A stretch of 64,000 nucleotides of DNA from Polytrichum commune (taxonomy: Eukaryota; Streptophyta; Polytrichopsida; Polytrichales; Polytrichaceae), in NCBI GenBank assembly GCA_950295325.1, contig OX485808.1:23764527-23828526 (forward strand), in the 5' to 3' direction. Made by a program: the position numbers and the translations under genes. A model generated the notes under the pieces. It did no database searches, was not told where the DNA came from, and saw only the letters and a list, made by a program, of their open reading frames with translations. Below are positions 1 to 10,200 of this stretch, piece after piece (the stretch's first letter is position 1; each line of letters begins with the position of its first letter).

Positions 1-490
1 AGGGGGGGGTTAAATGATTTTGGTTTATATTTTGATTTCATGTGGGTTTAGTTCAACTATGAAGGCACTCTAGTGAGCATTCTGGTTCGAGACCACTATT
101 TTGGAATTTCAGGTTGATAGGAAATAAGGGGATGTTAGGGGGGGGGGTTAATGATTTTGGCTTATATTATGATTTCATGTGGGTTTAGTTCAACTATGAA
201 GGCACTCTAAGGAGCATTATGGTCCGAGACCACTATTTTGGAATTCGAGGTTGATAGGAATTAAGGGTAGGTTAGGGGGGGGGGGTTAAATGATTTTGGA
301 ATATATATTTTGATTTCATGTGGGTTTAGTTCAACTATCCAGGCACTCTAGGGAGCATTCTGGTCCGATACCACTATTTTGGAATTCGAGGTTGATAGGA
401 ATTAAGGGGAGGGTAGGGGGGGTTTAAATGATTTCGGTTTATATTTTGATTTCATGTGGGTTTAGTTCAACTATGAAGGCACTCTAAGGA
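1..490. repeat. Tandem repeat of about 138 bp, about 3.6 copies, in an intron of gene A
   Basis: Successive copies of a unit containing ATGATTTTGG and GTGGGTTTAGTTCAACTATG start near positions 14, 151, 290 and 428, so the period is 137-139 bp. Each unit carries a run of 7-11 G just before the conserved start. The array ends about 25 bp before the splice acceptor of the first visible exon of gene A at 517, so it occupies the 3' part of an intron. Copies differ by few substitutions, which suggests recent expansion. Confidence 0.9.
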
Positions 491-516
491 GCATTGTGTA
501 ATTTGTTTACTTTCAG

Positions 517-3500
517 ATTTCCGATAATGCGACAACTATGTTTGAGGACATAGTTCAACAGGATCGCATCCCCATCGACATGTCTGTGCCTTCCGAGCCT
601 CTAGCTTTGGCTGCATATATTGAGGAATGCAGGATCGCGCTTTGGGACAATGCATTTGTCTCGGTGTTTCGCGGTCACGACTGCTTTAAGAAAATTGATG
701 ATTTCCAGGGATACAAGGGAACGGACCTTGTTGTGAGAAGAGTCCTCTTCAGGTGTTTGCTCTGTTTGCCTTTCATGCTTTGATTTCATACTTCTATTTC
801 CCGCTTTATAAATTCCAAATGTTTCATGTTCTTATGGCCATCATTATTTTCCAGGTTCTTCAAGTTTGAGCTCCTTCCAAAGAAAGTGATTCTCAAAGAG
901 GACTTGCCGCTCTTCTTGAGTACTTGGTTGAACCGGTCCAACGCTGCATGCATGTTCACAGCTGCCCAGCTGTCGCAACCCTTGCTAGCCCCCCCTTGAC
1001 CATCTTGCCAATTTTCAATTCTAGCAAAGGTTACGAGTGGCTAACCCTTCGCATACCGCCATGCTAATGGTTAGCTCCTCTAACCCCGGACCAATAGTTC
1101 ATAGGAGGGAACCAACCCTCCTACTTTGCTTTCGGGACTCACCCCTTAATCGGTAACCCATTTCCCCAATGTGGACTTCCATCCATGGAAGTCCAATCCT
1201 ATGTTGATCATCGCGTTGCCGGAGCAACACTACAACAACCTGAACCATACTAGGCAACTATGGCCTCACAATAGGCCAAAGCCCATGGAGGCCTTGCCGT
1301 TCGGCCTCGGGTGGGTGAGGCCACACCACCTCACCCATATAAGCCTCTAGGACTTCACGCGGGGCCCCTACCCCACCGTCAACCAACCTCTTGTCTCTCC
1401 ACCAAGAGTTGGGGCCAAGTGGACACTTTCCCTTAGCCGCTGGGCCTAGAAGCCCCCATCAGCTTCAGACCATCATAACTTCCTTGTATGATGTCTGATT
1501 CCAGCAACCAACCACTCCATCCTCATCTACGCTTCACGTAGATGCGGATGGACTCCTCATTTTCCCCATTCGGGCAAGTCTTGAGGAAGTTATGCCTGTT
1601 TGAACCTTGGCAGTCCCGGGAATCACTCCCAGGCACTGCTGTACCAGGGCGCTGTCCCGGGACAACGCCCCACTCAAATGGCCATAACTCCTACCTCACA
1701 CCTCCGATTGAGGTGTTCTTGAGCTTTCTAGAATCACCACGCCATGAGCTACGCATAGCTCATGGCCTTACCCTTGTGCCTCCTAGTCTTCGTGGGTGGG
1801 AGGCGTTCCCAACGCCCGGGGCCCTCACCCACACTAGGATCACTTGGGCCCTCTCACCAACGGCGCCACAAGTCCCGGGTGTCACTCCGGGGTCCCCCTT
1901 GTGCCCATGGTGTTTCGGGCACTCCTCATGGAGAGGTGCGCGACACCAGCAGAGGACATGGACGACTTCACACCTTGCTTCTGGCGCGTGGTATTTCGAT
2001 TGTGCTACACATTACACCCCACCTTTTGAGATGGAATTGAGGAAATCACGCGAGGCTATTGGAGAGTCTGGAGAGGAGATGCATGACTTGAAGGGCATCG
2101 AGGATGACAACGATAGGGCTAAGGCACTGAAGAGGCGGATTGAAGAGGACCGCAAGAAAGCCCTCAAGGTGAAGGAGGCAGAAGAAAAAGCTCACCTGAA
2201 GGAGTTGGAGAGGCAGCAGAAAGCAGCTGCAAAATCGACGAAGAAAGGCAAGAAGAAGGTGTCAACTCCTGTAGAGGTAGAAATGATAAGTCATGTGCAG
2301 CCTAGTCCAACCGTGGACTCTGGTTCCCAGATTCGCTCAGTTTCAGCTAGGGGTACTAAGAGGGACACCTCATATGAGCTCTTTTCCCAGTTGCCGGTTG
2401 TTGATCTCACAGAGAAGGCCAATTGCATGAATGATGAGTTCATTCTTAATTCATCATTGTTTGAGGTCCTTGGCGGTGAATCGGGCAGTTTATCGCCCCT
2501 CTATGATGACCTCAAAGCTTTTATTTCTAAGGTATCTTTATTCTCATTTGCCCATCTGATGTGGTTATGTTTTGCAACTGGTAGTGTTTAGTTCTCCATT
2601 TCTGTTTGCTTTTGAAATTGTTACGTTTCTTACATGCATTGAATTGCTCATTTAGCAGCATTCATCTGATAAAAGGCGTGCGCACAAAGGATCTTCTGGA
2701 AACCACCCTTGTGTGGATTTGATCCTTGTGGACCAACCAGAAGGTCTCCCAGTTCCAGGTATTTCGAACCCTATTTCATCTGTGCCCTTATGGAACCAGG
2801 ATTCTAAGGAATGGCTGGAGCTCATTTTTGATTTTGCCGACCAACACCTCCAGGATGGTGGTGCACTCATCATCATTCATCCTTTTCAATTGAGCACAAA
2901 GTCAAACATACTCGAATACTGCAAGTCCTACGGATTTGAAATCCGCAAGGAATGGTGGGGGATGAACCGTCTGCATTTGACATCGGCAGTACATCCGACA
3001 TCCACTGTAAGTTCAAAACTATGTCTTGTGTTCTGATTCGGCTTTGACATTAAGGATCTTCACACATGATTTGATTATCCATGGACATTGTCATTCTTGT
3101 CTAATATTGTTGTTCAAATGCCAAACCATGAGATTTGGCATCTGTTTGGCGGTGAGGAGTCTTTCAGGGGTTCCCAATTCTACATTTTCTTTTCAGCCAA
3201 TTCCTGCTCTTGACCACCACGGAGTAGACGTTGCCAGAGATGACATCCTCATGAACCTGGTCACAAAAGATGATCAGCTCATGAATGGCAATTTGCCTTG
3301 GCGAGGCCCTCGGGAGAAGTCCGTCTTGCTCATGCAGATGCTTATAGAAGCGTCTACCTTTCCTGGGGATCTCGTGGTTGACTGCACTGCAGCCACTGGT
3401 TCGTTTTCTCAACCTAAACCCTACTCAGTCTCAGTTTATTTTCCTCAAGGTTTCAACTTAATTTTATTTGTACATTCACTTAACACCTAAATCATCTTCA

Positions 3501-4022
3501 CTTCTCTAGGGTCGTCCATATACGCTTGTCGCAATATCAACCGATATATTGCCGCGTTTGAGCCGGATGAGGAAATCTTCAAGGCCTTACTGGCACCCCT
3601 CATCCGGGCTTCACCTGCTCTTTAGCCTCCTCACCTGGATCCACTCACCATCGTGGATGACATTGATGGCAAGGAAATTGAAGTTGAGCGGATCGTGAAG
3701 AAATCCCGATTCAGTAAGTAAGTCTAAACGTTCAAGTATGCATTTCTATTGAGATCATGTTGATTTATGTTACTTCTTATTTCGGCTTTCGTTTTGCAGG
3801 TGCGAGATCCTGATTTCTCCACAGCATCGACCTTTTTTTTGTAGGCCGACATTTTTCCCAAGCCCTCCTAAACCCTTTGAGTTGCCTACATATGCCGAAG
3901 AAATCGCTTTTTGTTTTGCAACTGAGGGCATACGGAATCCCACTTCGCGCTCCCGTTCTCTGTCTCGTAGAGGCTTGAGTTTTCTAGATCTAGAAGTTGT
4001 TCAGTGTGATGAGGAGGAGTGA
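517..4022 (+). pseudogene. Gene A: beta-class DNA methyltransferase-like gene, 5' incomplete and broken
   Basis: Exons deduced from GT-AG sites and from phase-for-phase agreement with gene B are 517-752, 855-970 plus 1951-2531 (split by a solo LTR), 2659-3006 (or from 2656, a TAGCAG choice), 3197-3398, 3510-3717 and 3800-4022. The first exon(s) lie before the window. The protein has an N-terminal part of unknown fold, a Lys/Glu-rich linker near 2080-2260, a motif IV-like segment VDLILVDQPEG (2707-2739), a GGALIII strand, then PWRGPREKS and a motif I-like segment VVDCTAATG followed by SSIYACR across the 3398/3510 splice. This order (IV then I) and the spacing fit beta-class N6/N4 DNA methyltransferases. 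Motif IV has lost the usual DPPY/NPPY form, so catalysis is doubtful. An in-frame TAG at 3623-3625 precedes coding that still aligns with gene B. The methyltransferase call is inferred from motifs. Confidence 0.72.
971..1945. mobile_element. Solo LTR (975 bp) inside a coding exon of gene A
   Basis: The segment begins TGTCGC and ends GCGACA, a perfect 6-bp inverted terminal repeat with the TG...CA ends usual for LTRs. It is flanked by the direct repeat CCAGC at 966-970 and 1946-1950, a 5-bp target duplication. Removing the LTR and one CCAGC restores an open frame that aligns with gene B (A: MFTAAQQRTW..AWYFDC; B: MLTEGIMKSW..GWYLDC). A TATA-like CCATATAAG lies near 1336-1344. No internal retrotransposon coding is present, so this is a solo LTR left by recombination. 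Confidence 0.9.
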
Positions 4023-4560
4023 ACGCATTCGTACACTTTTTCAATGATTGCTTGCAATTTGTTAGGCGAATGTTGTGTTGAATAAATGACCCTAAACCAT
4101 TAGTGTCACCTCATGTAACTTGGCATTCAAGTGTGTTTTCTAATACCTCTATATGAGTATGTTCAACAATGATATGAGATGCACACCTATCTTACACAAT
4201 GGTCTACAAGTTGACTAAAGTATACACCAACGAAAAGTGTACCCTAAACCCAACTTCCACTCTATTCTTCAATAAGACATAGAGGTTAACTAAAAAAAAT
4301 AAAGAAATGTAGTTGTAAAAATATAGATCAAAACATGAAACAAAGACTAAGGAAAACTAAACCGAACAACTAAACCAAAATATTAAAGATAATAAGTATA
4401 GAATATCAATACAATTTTTAGAATTACAAATAATAAGAAGATACACTGGAAGAAGAATGGAAGAATTAAAAAATGAGAATATAGATTGGAAGAAGAATGG
4501 AATAACCCAAAAAATGCTTGTGCATAAATTATGGACATCATCCTATGTTTTATGTTCAAA
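4023..4560. other. AT-rich spacer, no gene seen
   Basis: This stretch downstream of gene A is AT-rich with no recognisable ORF. It leads into the tandem repeats that follow. Confidence 0.6.
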
Positions 4561-4599
4561 TCAAACATCAAACCCCAAGAAATTCGGGGCCATATCCAA

Positions 4600-5310
4600 A
4601 GTGGCCACTCCCGCATGACATATGAACCACTTGGCATGCCGAGACTCAACCTGAAACCAATGATTTGAGGTCAAATTTATAAATTCAGGTTGAATGTAGC
4701 TAAGCATGAATCCTAAACATTGCATGTCCTCATTCAACCTGAAGCTATCAACTTGACCTCAAATCAAACAACAAACCCCTAGGCCTTTGTCCAAAGTGGC
4801 CATATATGCCGAGACCGAACATGAAATCTAAGCCGTTGGGCATGTCGAGACCCAAATTGAAACCAATGATTTGAGGTCAAATTTATAAATTCAGGTTGAA
4901 TGTAGCTAAGCATGAAACACAAACATGGCATGCCTACATTCAACCGGAAAGCATAAACTTGACCTCAAATCAGACATAAAACCCCTAGGCCTTTTCCAAA
5001 GTGGCCATGCCGAGACCGAACATGAAATCTAAGAGACCCAAATTGAAACCAATGATTTGATATCAAATTTATGGCTTCAGGTTGAAAGTAGCTAAGCATG
5101 AAACCCAAACATGGCATGCCTACATTCAACACAAAGCGATAAACTTGACCTCAAATCAGAAATAAAACCCCTAGGCCTTGTCCAAAGTGGCCATGCTGAG
5201 ACCGAACATGAAATCTAAGAGACCCAAATTGAAACCAATGATTCGACTTCAAATTTATGGAGTCGGGTTGAATGTAGCTACACCCTTTAAACACAATCAG
5301 AATGTAGGGG
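4600..5310. repeat. Tandem repeat of about 185-205 bp, about 3.5 copies
   Basis: The phrase ACCAATGATTTGAGGTC recurs near 4656, 4862, 5048 and 5232. It is followed each time by CAGGTTGAATGTAGCTA-like text and by CCCCTAGGCCTTGTCCAAAG. The spacing falls from about 206 to 184 bp through small deletions. The unit also holds inverted halves (TTGAGGTCAA and TTGACCTCAA). No coding is evident. Confidence 0.85.
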
Positions 5311-5318
5311 CTCAAGCC

Positions 5319-5670
5319 ATGAGGCCTCGGATCCGAGGCCTTGTCCAAGTGGGATTTAGTCCACCTCAAATGACAACCTGTAAGCATCCGAGACCCATTC
5401 CCAACCTACAAACCTTATACCCAATCTGAAATGATACCGCAGCCATGAGGCCTCGGATCAGAGGCCTTGTCCAAGTGGGACTTAGTCCACCTCAAATGAC
5501 AACCTGTAAGCATCGGAGACCCATTCCCAACCTACAAACCTTATACCCAATCTGAAATGATACCGCAGCCATGAGGCCTCGGATCCGAGGCCTTCTCCAA
5601 CTGGGATTTAGTCCACCTCAAATGACAACCTGTAACCATCCAAGACCCATTCCCACTCTACAAACCTTAT
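5319..5670. repeat. Tandem repeat of 126 bp, about 2.8 copies
   Basis: ATGAGGCCTCGGATC starts at 5319, 5445 and 5571, giving an exact 126-bp period. The core GCCTCGGATCCGAGGC is a perfect palindrome in copies 1 and 3. The last copy is cut short near 5670. The array borders the older 185-205 bp array and shares the CCTTGTCCAA phrase with it, so it may derive from it. Confidence 0.9.
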
Positions 5671-5859
5671 AAGAGAATCTGCAAGCAAATATAGTATAGG
5701 TTCCTCAACCACGGTTATAGGTTATTTTTGTCAAAAAAATTGTCAAAAAATATTTCAATATTTAGCTCTACACCGCGGTCATAGGGCATGTTTCACCACA
5801 CAAAATTTCAATATTCTACAAAACTCACCGCTCACCGCTCGCAAAATAGTTTTTCCCCA

Positions 5860-6344
5860 AACCATGAAAGATATTGTTTACAACATTTAGAGTTTCCTTT
5901 GAAACACTTAACCTCGACATTAGGATTTCGGGAAACATAAACTTGAAAACCTAAGGCACTTTCTCCTTGGAGATTTATAAAAGGAATCTTAAAATACAAC
6001 ATTCCGGATTTGAAGAAATAAGATTATCTTGCGAGATCTTTCAAACCATGAAAGATGCAAGAACGAATAGATGATTAAGAACTAGGGAAAGTAGTTTCTT
6101 AGAGAGCACTTTAATATTAGATTTCGGGGAACATAAACTTGTAACCTCAGGTCAACGATACCAAGAGGATTCAAGAGTAGTAAATTAAAGATTACAAGTA
6201 TTAGTCAACAAAGAGTTAACGGACACCTTCACAAGTTTTGGAAGCTAAGAGAATCTAATTTTGGTGGGAGTAACTTCCATGTAAACTGGTCAGCAACGGG
6301 TTGCACCGTCTAAGTTTGCTAAGGGTTTGAAGGTGACCTCGACA
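5860..6344. mobile_element. Partial LTR, 3' end of the 39.5-kb and 43.6-kb LTR family
   Basis: The 3' half matches the ends of the solo LTRs at 39544-41728 and 43624-45470. Shared phrases include AACACTTAACCTCGACATTAG, GATCTAATTTTGGTGGGAGT-like text, and the terminal GGTGACCTCGACA. The segment ends at CA 6344 exactly as in the other copies. The 5' part, including the TATA box, is absent, so the LTR is 5'-truncated. It abuts the 3' end of the minus-strand transposase gene at 6345 and supplies that gene's last codons and stop. Confidence 0.8.
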
Positions 6345-9300
6345 GACGTGCGATGTGCCACTTACTTTCGTCACAAGCTGATTCTTGAACTGCTGTAACA
6401 TGCTGCAAAGGAGCAAGTGGGGTGACATCACTTACTCGAGTCTTGCCGTTCGATTGTTGCGGCGCAATTGGAGTTGCAAACGTTTCAGGAGATTCAGAAT
6501 CAGCGGTTGGTGAGGCCGTTTGAGAGTTTTTTATGGAAGACCGCGTTTGCACTCGGGGACGAGAGATGGAGATCTTGTCAGGTCAGTGAGAGTCAAGTTT
6601 CGAACCTGGAGGAAGGTCAGCCTTCCGTTTCAACGATAGGAAGACTTCTTCACCTTCTAAGTGTGGCGTGCGGATGCAAAACTCTTGCGCTCCGGGCATT
6701 CTAGTCATTGCTTCGTGAAGGGACTTGGTGTTGCCGGTAATCTCCGAAGAACGTTGTGCGGTACGTAACTTCAGCTCTTCCTTGGACTGGCCAGTACCAG
6801 CACGATCTCCTTTTAAGTACTGGTAGTACGAGACACAATGCATAAATGCGCACACGTAGTCATCAACTGTTGCAACGTATGGATCCTTACCACGGTGGCC
6901 GGATTGTTGGAGCCACTTATTGTGCACGGTCTCGGCCAAATTGCAGGAAGGCATTTCAGCCAACTCAACTTCGTTCAAGTCCTATGGAGAAGGAGTTTAG
7001 AAAGAATCGATTAGGAAACATGTAGGAGACGATTGACGATTGCTTTATCAATGGATGGGTAGACGTTCAATGAGCGAAGAACTTACCAATTGCATGAAGC
7101 CACCCCATTGGCGGTAGCGGAAATGCCAAAAAGTAAGCCAGAGGTCGAGTCGGGATATGGCATCCTCAGATGCGGCACCGGACAAAAGCCACCACGCGCG
7201 AATGGCAAGGGAGCGCATTTCAGCTTCAGAAATGGTCTTGACGTTCTTGTATTGCTTGCAAAGCAATCGGTGCTGATCTTGAAGGTCGAGTCTAATGTAG
7301 GCCTTTGTGTGCTTCTCGAGGGACTGAGTCCAGTGAAAGAGGCACATTCTCTCCTTGTTTTCCATGGGCATAGATGCATCTCCGTTTCCGTAGACAATAC
7401 GGATAGCATTCCAATTGGCTTGAGCGCTATCTACCATAAACCCTTTGAAGTTTGGTTGAGGAACGTTGTGGCGAGCCATAACAGCGTTGAGGTTTTTCCA
7501 AACCACAATTTGAGCAGCGGTATCCTCGGACTGCATGTCGTAGACGGCAATGGTCATTACTCGACAAAAGATGGCATCATAAACATGGCACGCCATTGTA
7601 CTCCAACTTTGCACACGCTTAACATGGTCAAACATGAGCCAGGCGTTTTCGAGGTCTCCACCGGCTTGCATCCGTTTCACGAGGTCGACTCCACTACCCG
7701 GTCCTACCTCAGACATTTTGAACACAAAGACCTTGTCAGTTTCCGCTCCTTGGCCTGGAAACTTGTTCTCCTGGACATAAGGCCAGTTGCTTGACCCACG
7801 AAGTTTGGTGATGCTATCCATAACCCCAAATCTACGGATGTATTTGAAACCCGATACAGTATTACAGATGCTAGGCGAAGTAAGGTGCTTACAACGATCA
7901 AACAAAGGCAGGAGGTCATATACAGAGAGGAATTTTGGTTGTGAACCCTCAGGCACTAGGAGCATGTCTCCAACTAAGTCTTTGCTAGCTTCCAAAACTA
8001 AAGCGGAGTTGGTAGTTGTAGGAGTGCTTTGAATTTGTTCACTCAGGAAGCTGGTAGTATGCTCAATGGAGTCGCGATAATCACCAGTTTTGACCGGATG
8101 GGCATGGATTCCGAAGTGAATACAAGCCCGAGTCATAGATTCTGATCCAACTACATAATAAATCCTAGCCGGACACAAGGCAACACAATTCGGCGAAACC
8201 TTACAAATGGAACAGACGATGGTTGAATCCTTGGGAGGCACGGTACCACACTCAAAGGGCAAAGATGAGTTGCCCTCCCACTCCGTTTCATTAATAGGTG
8301 TGGTGCGGTGTACTCGAGTAAGGAATTCACAGTCAACATTATCGCACCGTAAATGACCTAAACAGGAAGAGGTACGAAAAGTGAGACCAAAATCGTTAGA
8401 GATGTTGGACGTGATAGTTCGGGTCCAGGCGTGGCCATCGAAACGTTTGTCCATACCACAAAGTTGTTTCGCTACAGTCAGCCGAGTGGCAGAAATTCAA
8501 AAATGATATCTCCGTCAAATGTAAGCGGGAGGTACTCAACCCTCTCTATTGTAATGGTATCATAATCGATTTTGGAAAGAACGTTCTTTGACCTCTTTCT
8601 GGATGCAAGTTGTTTCAGTGAATCTATGACACTAGTAGACTTGCTAGTAGACTTGCCAGTAGAATTGCTAGTAGGTTGTGAATCGGAGTCTTTGGGCAGA
8701 TATTTTGTGCTACATTTCTCAAACATGTGGCTGACATCGACATTTGGAAGAGGGCAAGAGTCTCTCAATTCATAGATAGTACGGAGTCCAGGCTCAATCT
8801 TCACTTTTCTAAGAGATGGTGTCTGAACGGATGACATGGACGACTCTCTGGAAGTAAGTAACTCGGTAGATGCATCCATGAGAGAAATAGAGATTCCGTA
8901 GGCCCAAAATTTTCCTGGCTTCAAGAACCAAACCTTCCCGTCATCATTCCTGAAAGAGAGTTGTCCAATAGTTTGAATCGCTTGAGGGGATTTGGATTCA
9001 AAAATTTCTTCCTCAATGTGGACAGACTCCTTTTTGAACAGAAATTGGAGAGCAAGACTTCACTCACTAACTGTGGCATAACCAGCAGGACCAACTGGAA
9101 AAGTGACTGGCACAGGATGATCATCAGCACGAATGAATGCTAAAGCGGAGGGCTGCACAGGGGTACTCGTCTCAAACACATTTGAGTTTGAAACAAGGAC
9201 GTCCTTACTATCAGAATCGTCACTGAGGTTATGGATGGTATGATGATCAGGTTCTACTTTGACTTGTATAGGAACGAATGGATCAATGCTAACAGTGGAC

Positions 9301-9602
9301 GACTGTCGAGGAGTGAGTATTTCAGTGGAAGCAGGCATAACAGAATCAGGAAGTCCGTATGCTCGATATTTTCCGGGTTTAAGCGACCAAAACATACCGG
9401 CATCGTTCGTACTATGCAACTGACCAATTGCGTGCTAGAGGATTCCAGATTCATTGTCAAAAATCTCCTCCTCGACAAACAGTGCATCTTCATGAAATTG
9501 GAACCTAAGACTAAGCGTAGTTGAGCTAACGATGGCATAACCATTCGCACCCAAAGGAAACGTAATCGGCACAGAATGCGAATCAGCACGAATGAAGGCC
9601 AT
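6345..9602 (-). pseudogene. Decayed transposase gene with GCM/WRKY-like zinc domain, Mutator-like
   Basis: The start is ATG at 9602-9600 (MAFIRADSHS). An N-terminal block of about 160 codons is duplicated in tandem (MAFIRADSHS at 9602 and LAFIRADDHP near 9143, each followed by an EEEIF and a LKPGK block). The next part (start ATG at 8454) begins MDKRFDGHAW, with a Cys/His cluster: C31, C37, C42, C81, C84, C111 and His 113-119. Candidate catalytic residues are D293 (VYDAIF) and D342 (MVDSAQ), followed by a CLFH motif at 371-374 of the kind seen in Mutator-like transposases. A GTAAGT donor near 7085 pairs with an acceptor near 6981. The downstream exon encodes VHNKWLQQSG and a polar tail. Lesions are TAG at 9437-9435, TGA at 9062-9060, a 1-base frame change near 8495 and TGA at 6585-6583. 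The 3' end is cut by the LTR. The superfamily call is inferred. Confidence 0.7.
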
Positions 9603-10200
9603 TGAACCGTAAACAACAGAGGAAGAAGAAGAGATTGGATCAAAGAGGGAATGCAAGAGACGATCTGAAGCTAGAGTTCTGCAATTTATAAGCTCCAGGT
9701 TAGGGATACCTTGAATCCAGACTACCAAGCTTTGTCTAATCATGTGCTGGTATACAACAGCATAAATAATTATAATTACTGTGAAACGTGGTAAGGAATC
9801 GCAATTAAAAAATGGATGGATCTCAACAACTATATGCATTAATTGTCCGCACCTTGAAATGAGCAACTTGACATGTCAAAAATGGAGTGGAATAAGACGT
9901 GGGCATCGGAATTAGAAATTGACTGGAATAAGACGTGGGCTTTGACGGCGCAAGCTCTATAATACGAACACGACATATGTCCAGCATGGATGATCCACAT
10001 GTTCATCTATGTATAGTTAAAAACCTGCTGGAACAATTCAGAGAATGGATGGATTTCGGTAGTCGTTAAAATCTTCCCATGCAATAAATGTATATTAAAA
10101 AAAAATCCATGTGCACTTTTAGAAGAGTCTTGTAAGGCACGAAAATGTACACCTGTAAATCATATAAGAGCAATCGGAATTTGTAGTAAGCGAGAACAGA
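9603..10200. other. Spacer between transposase gene and LINE
   Basis: This is AT-rich sequence upstream of the minus-strand transposase start, presumably its 5' leader and flank. No terminal inverted repeat or ORF could be supported. Confidence 0.5.

Noticed and set aside
1542-2040. Long open frames before the AWYFDC segment of gene A
   Set aside because: Up to 1945 the sequence belongs to the solo LTR. The frame is open by chance and the encoded residues have no counterpart in gene B.
7090-7794. A 234-codon plus-strand frame
   Set aside because: It is antisense to the transposase core, whose motifs (VYDAIF, MVDSAQ, CLFH) and frame lesions identify the minus strand as coding.
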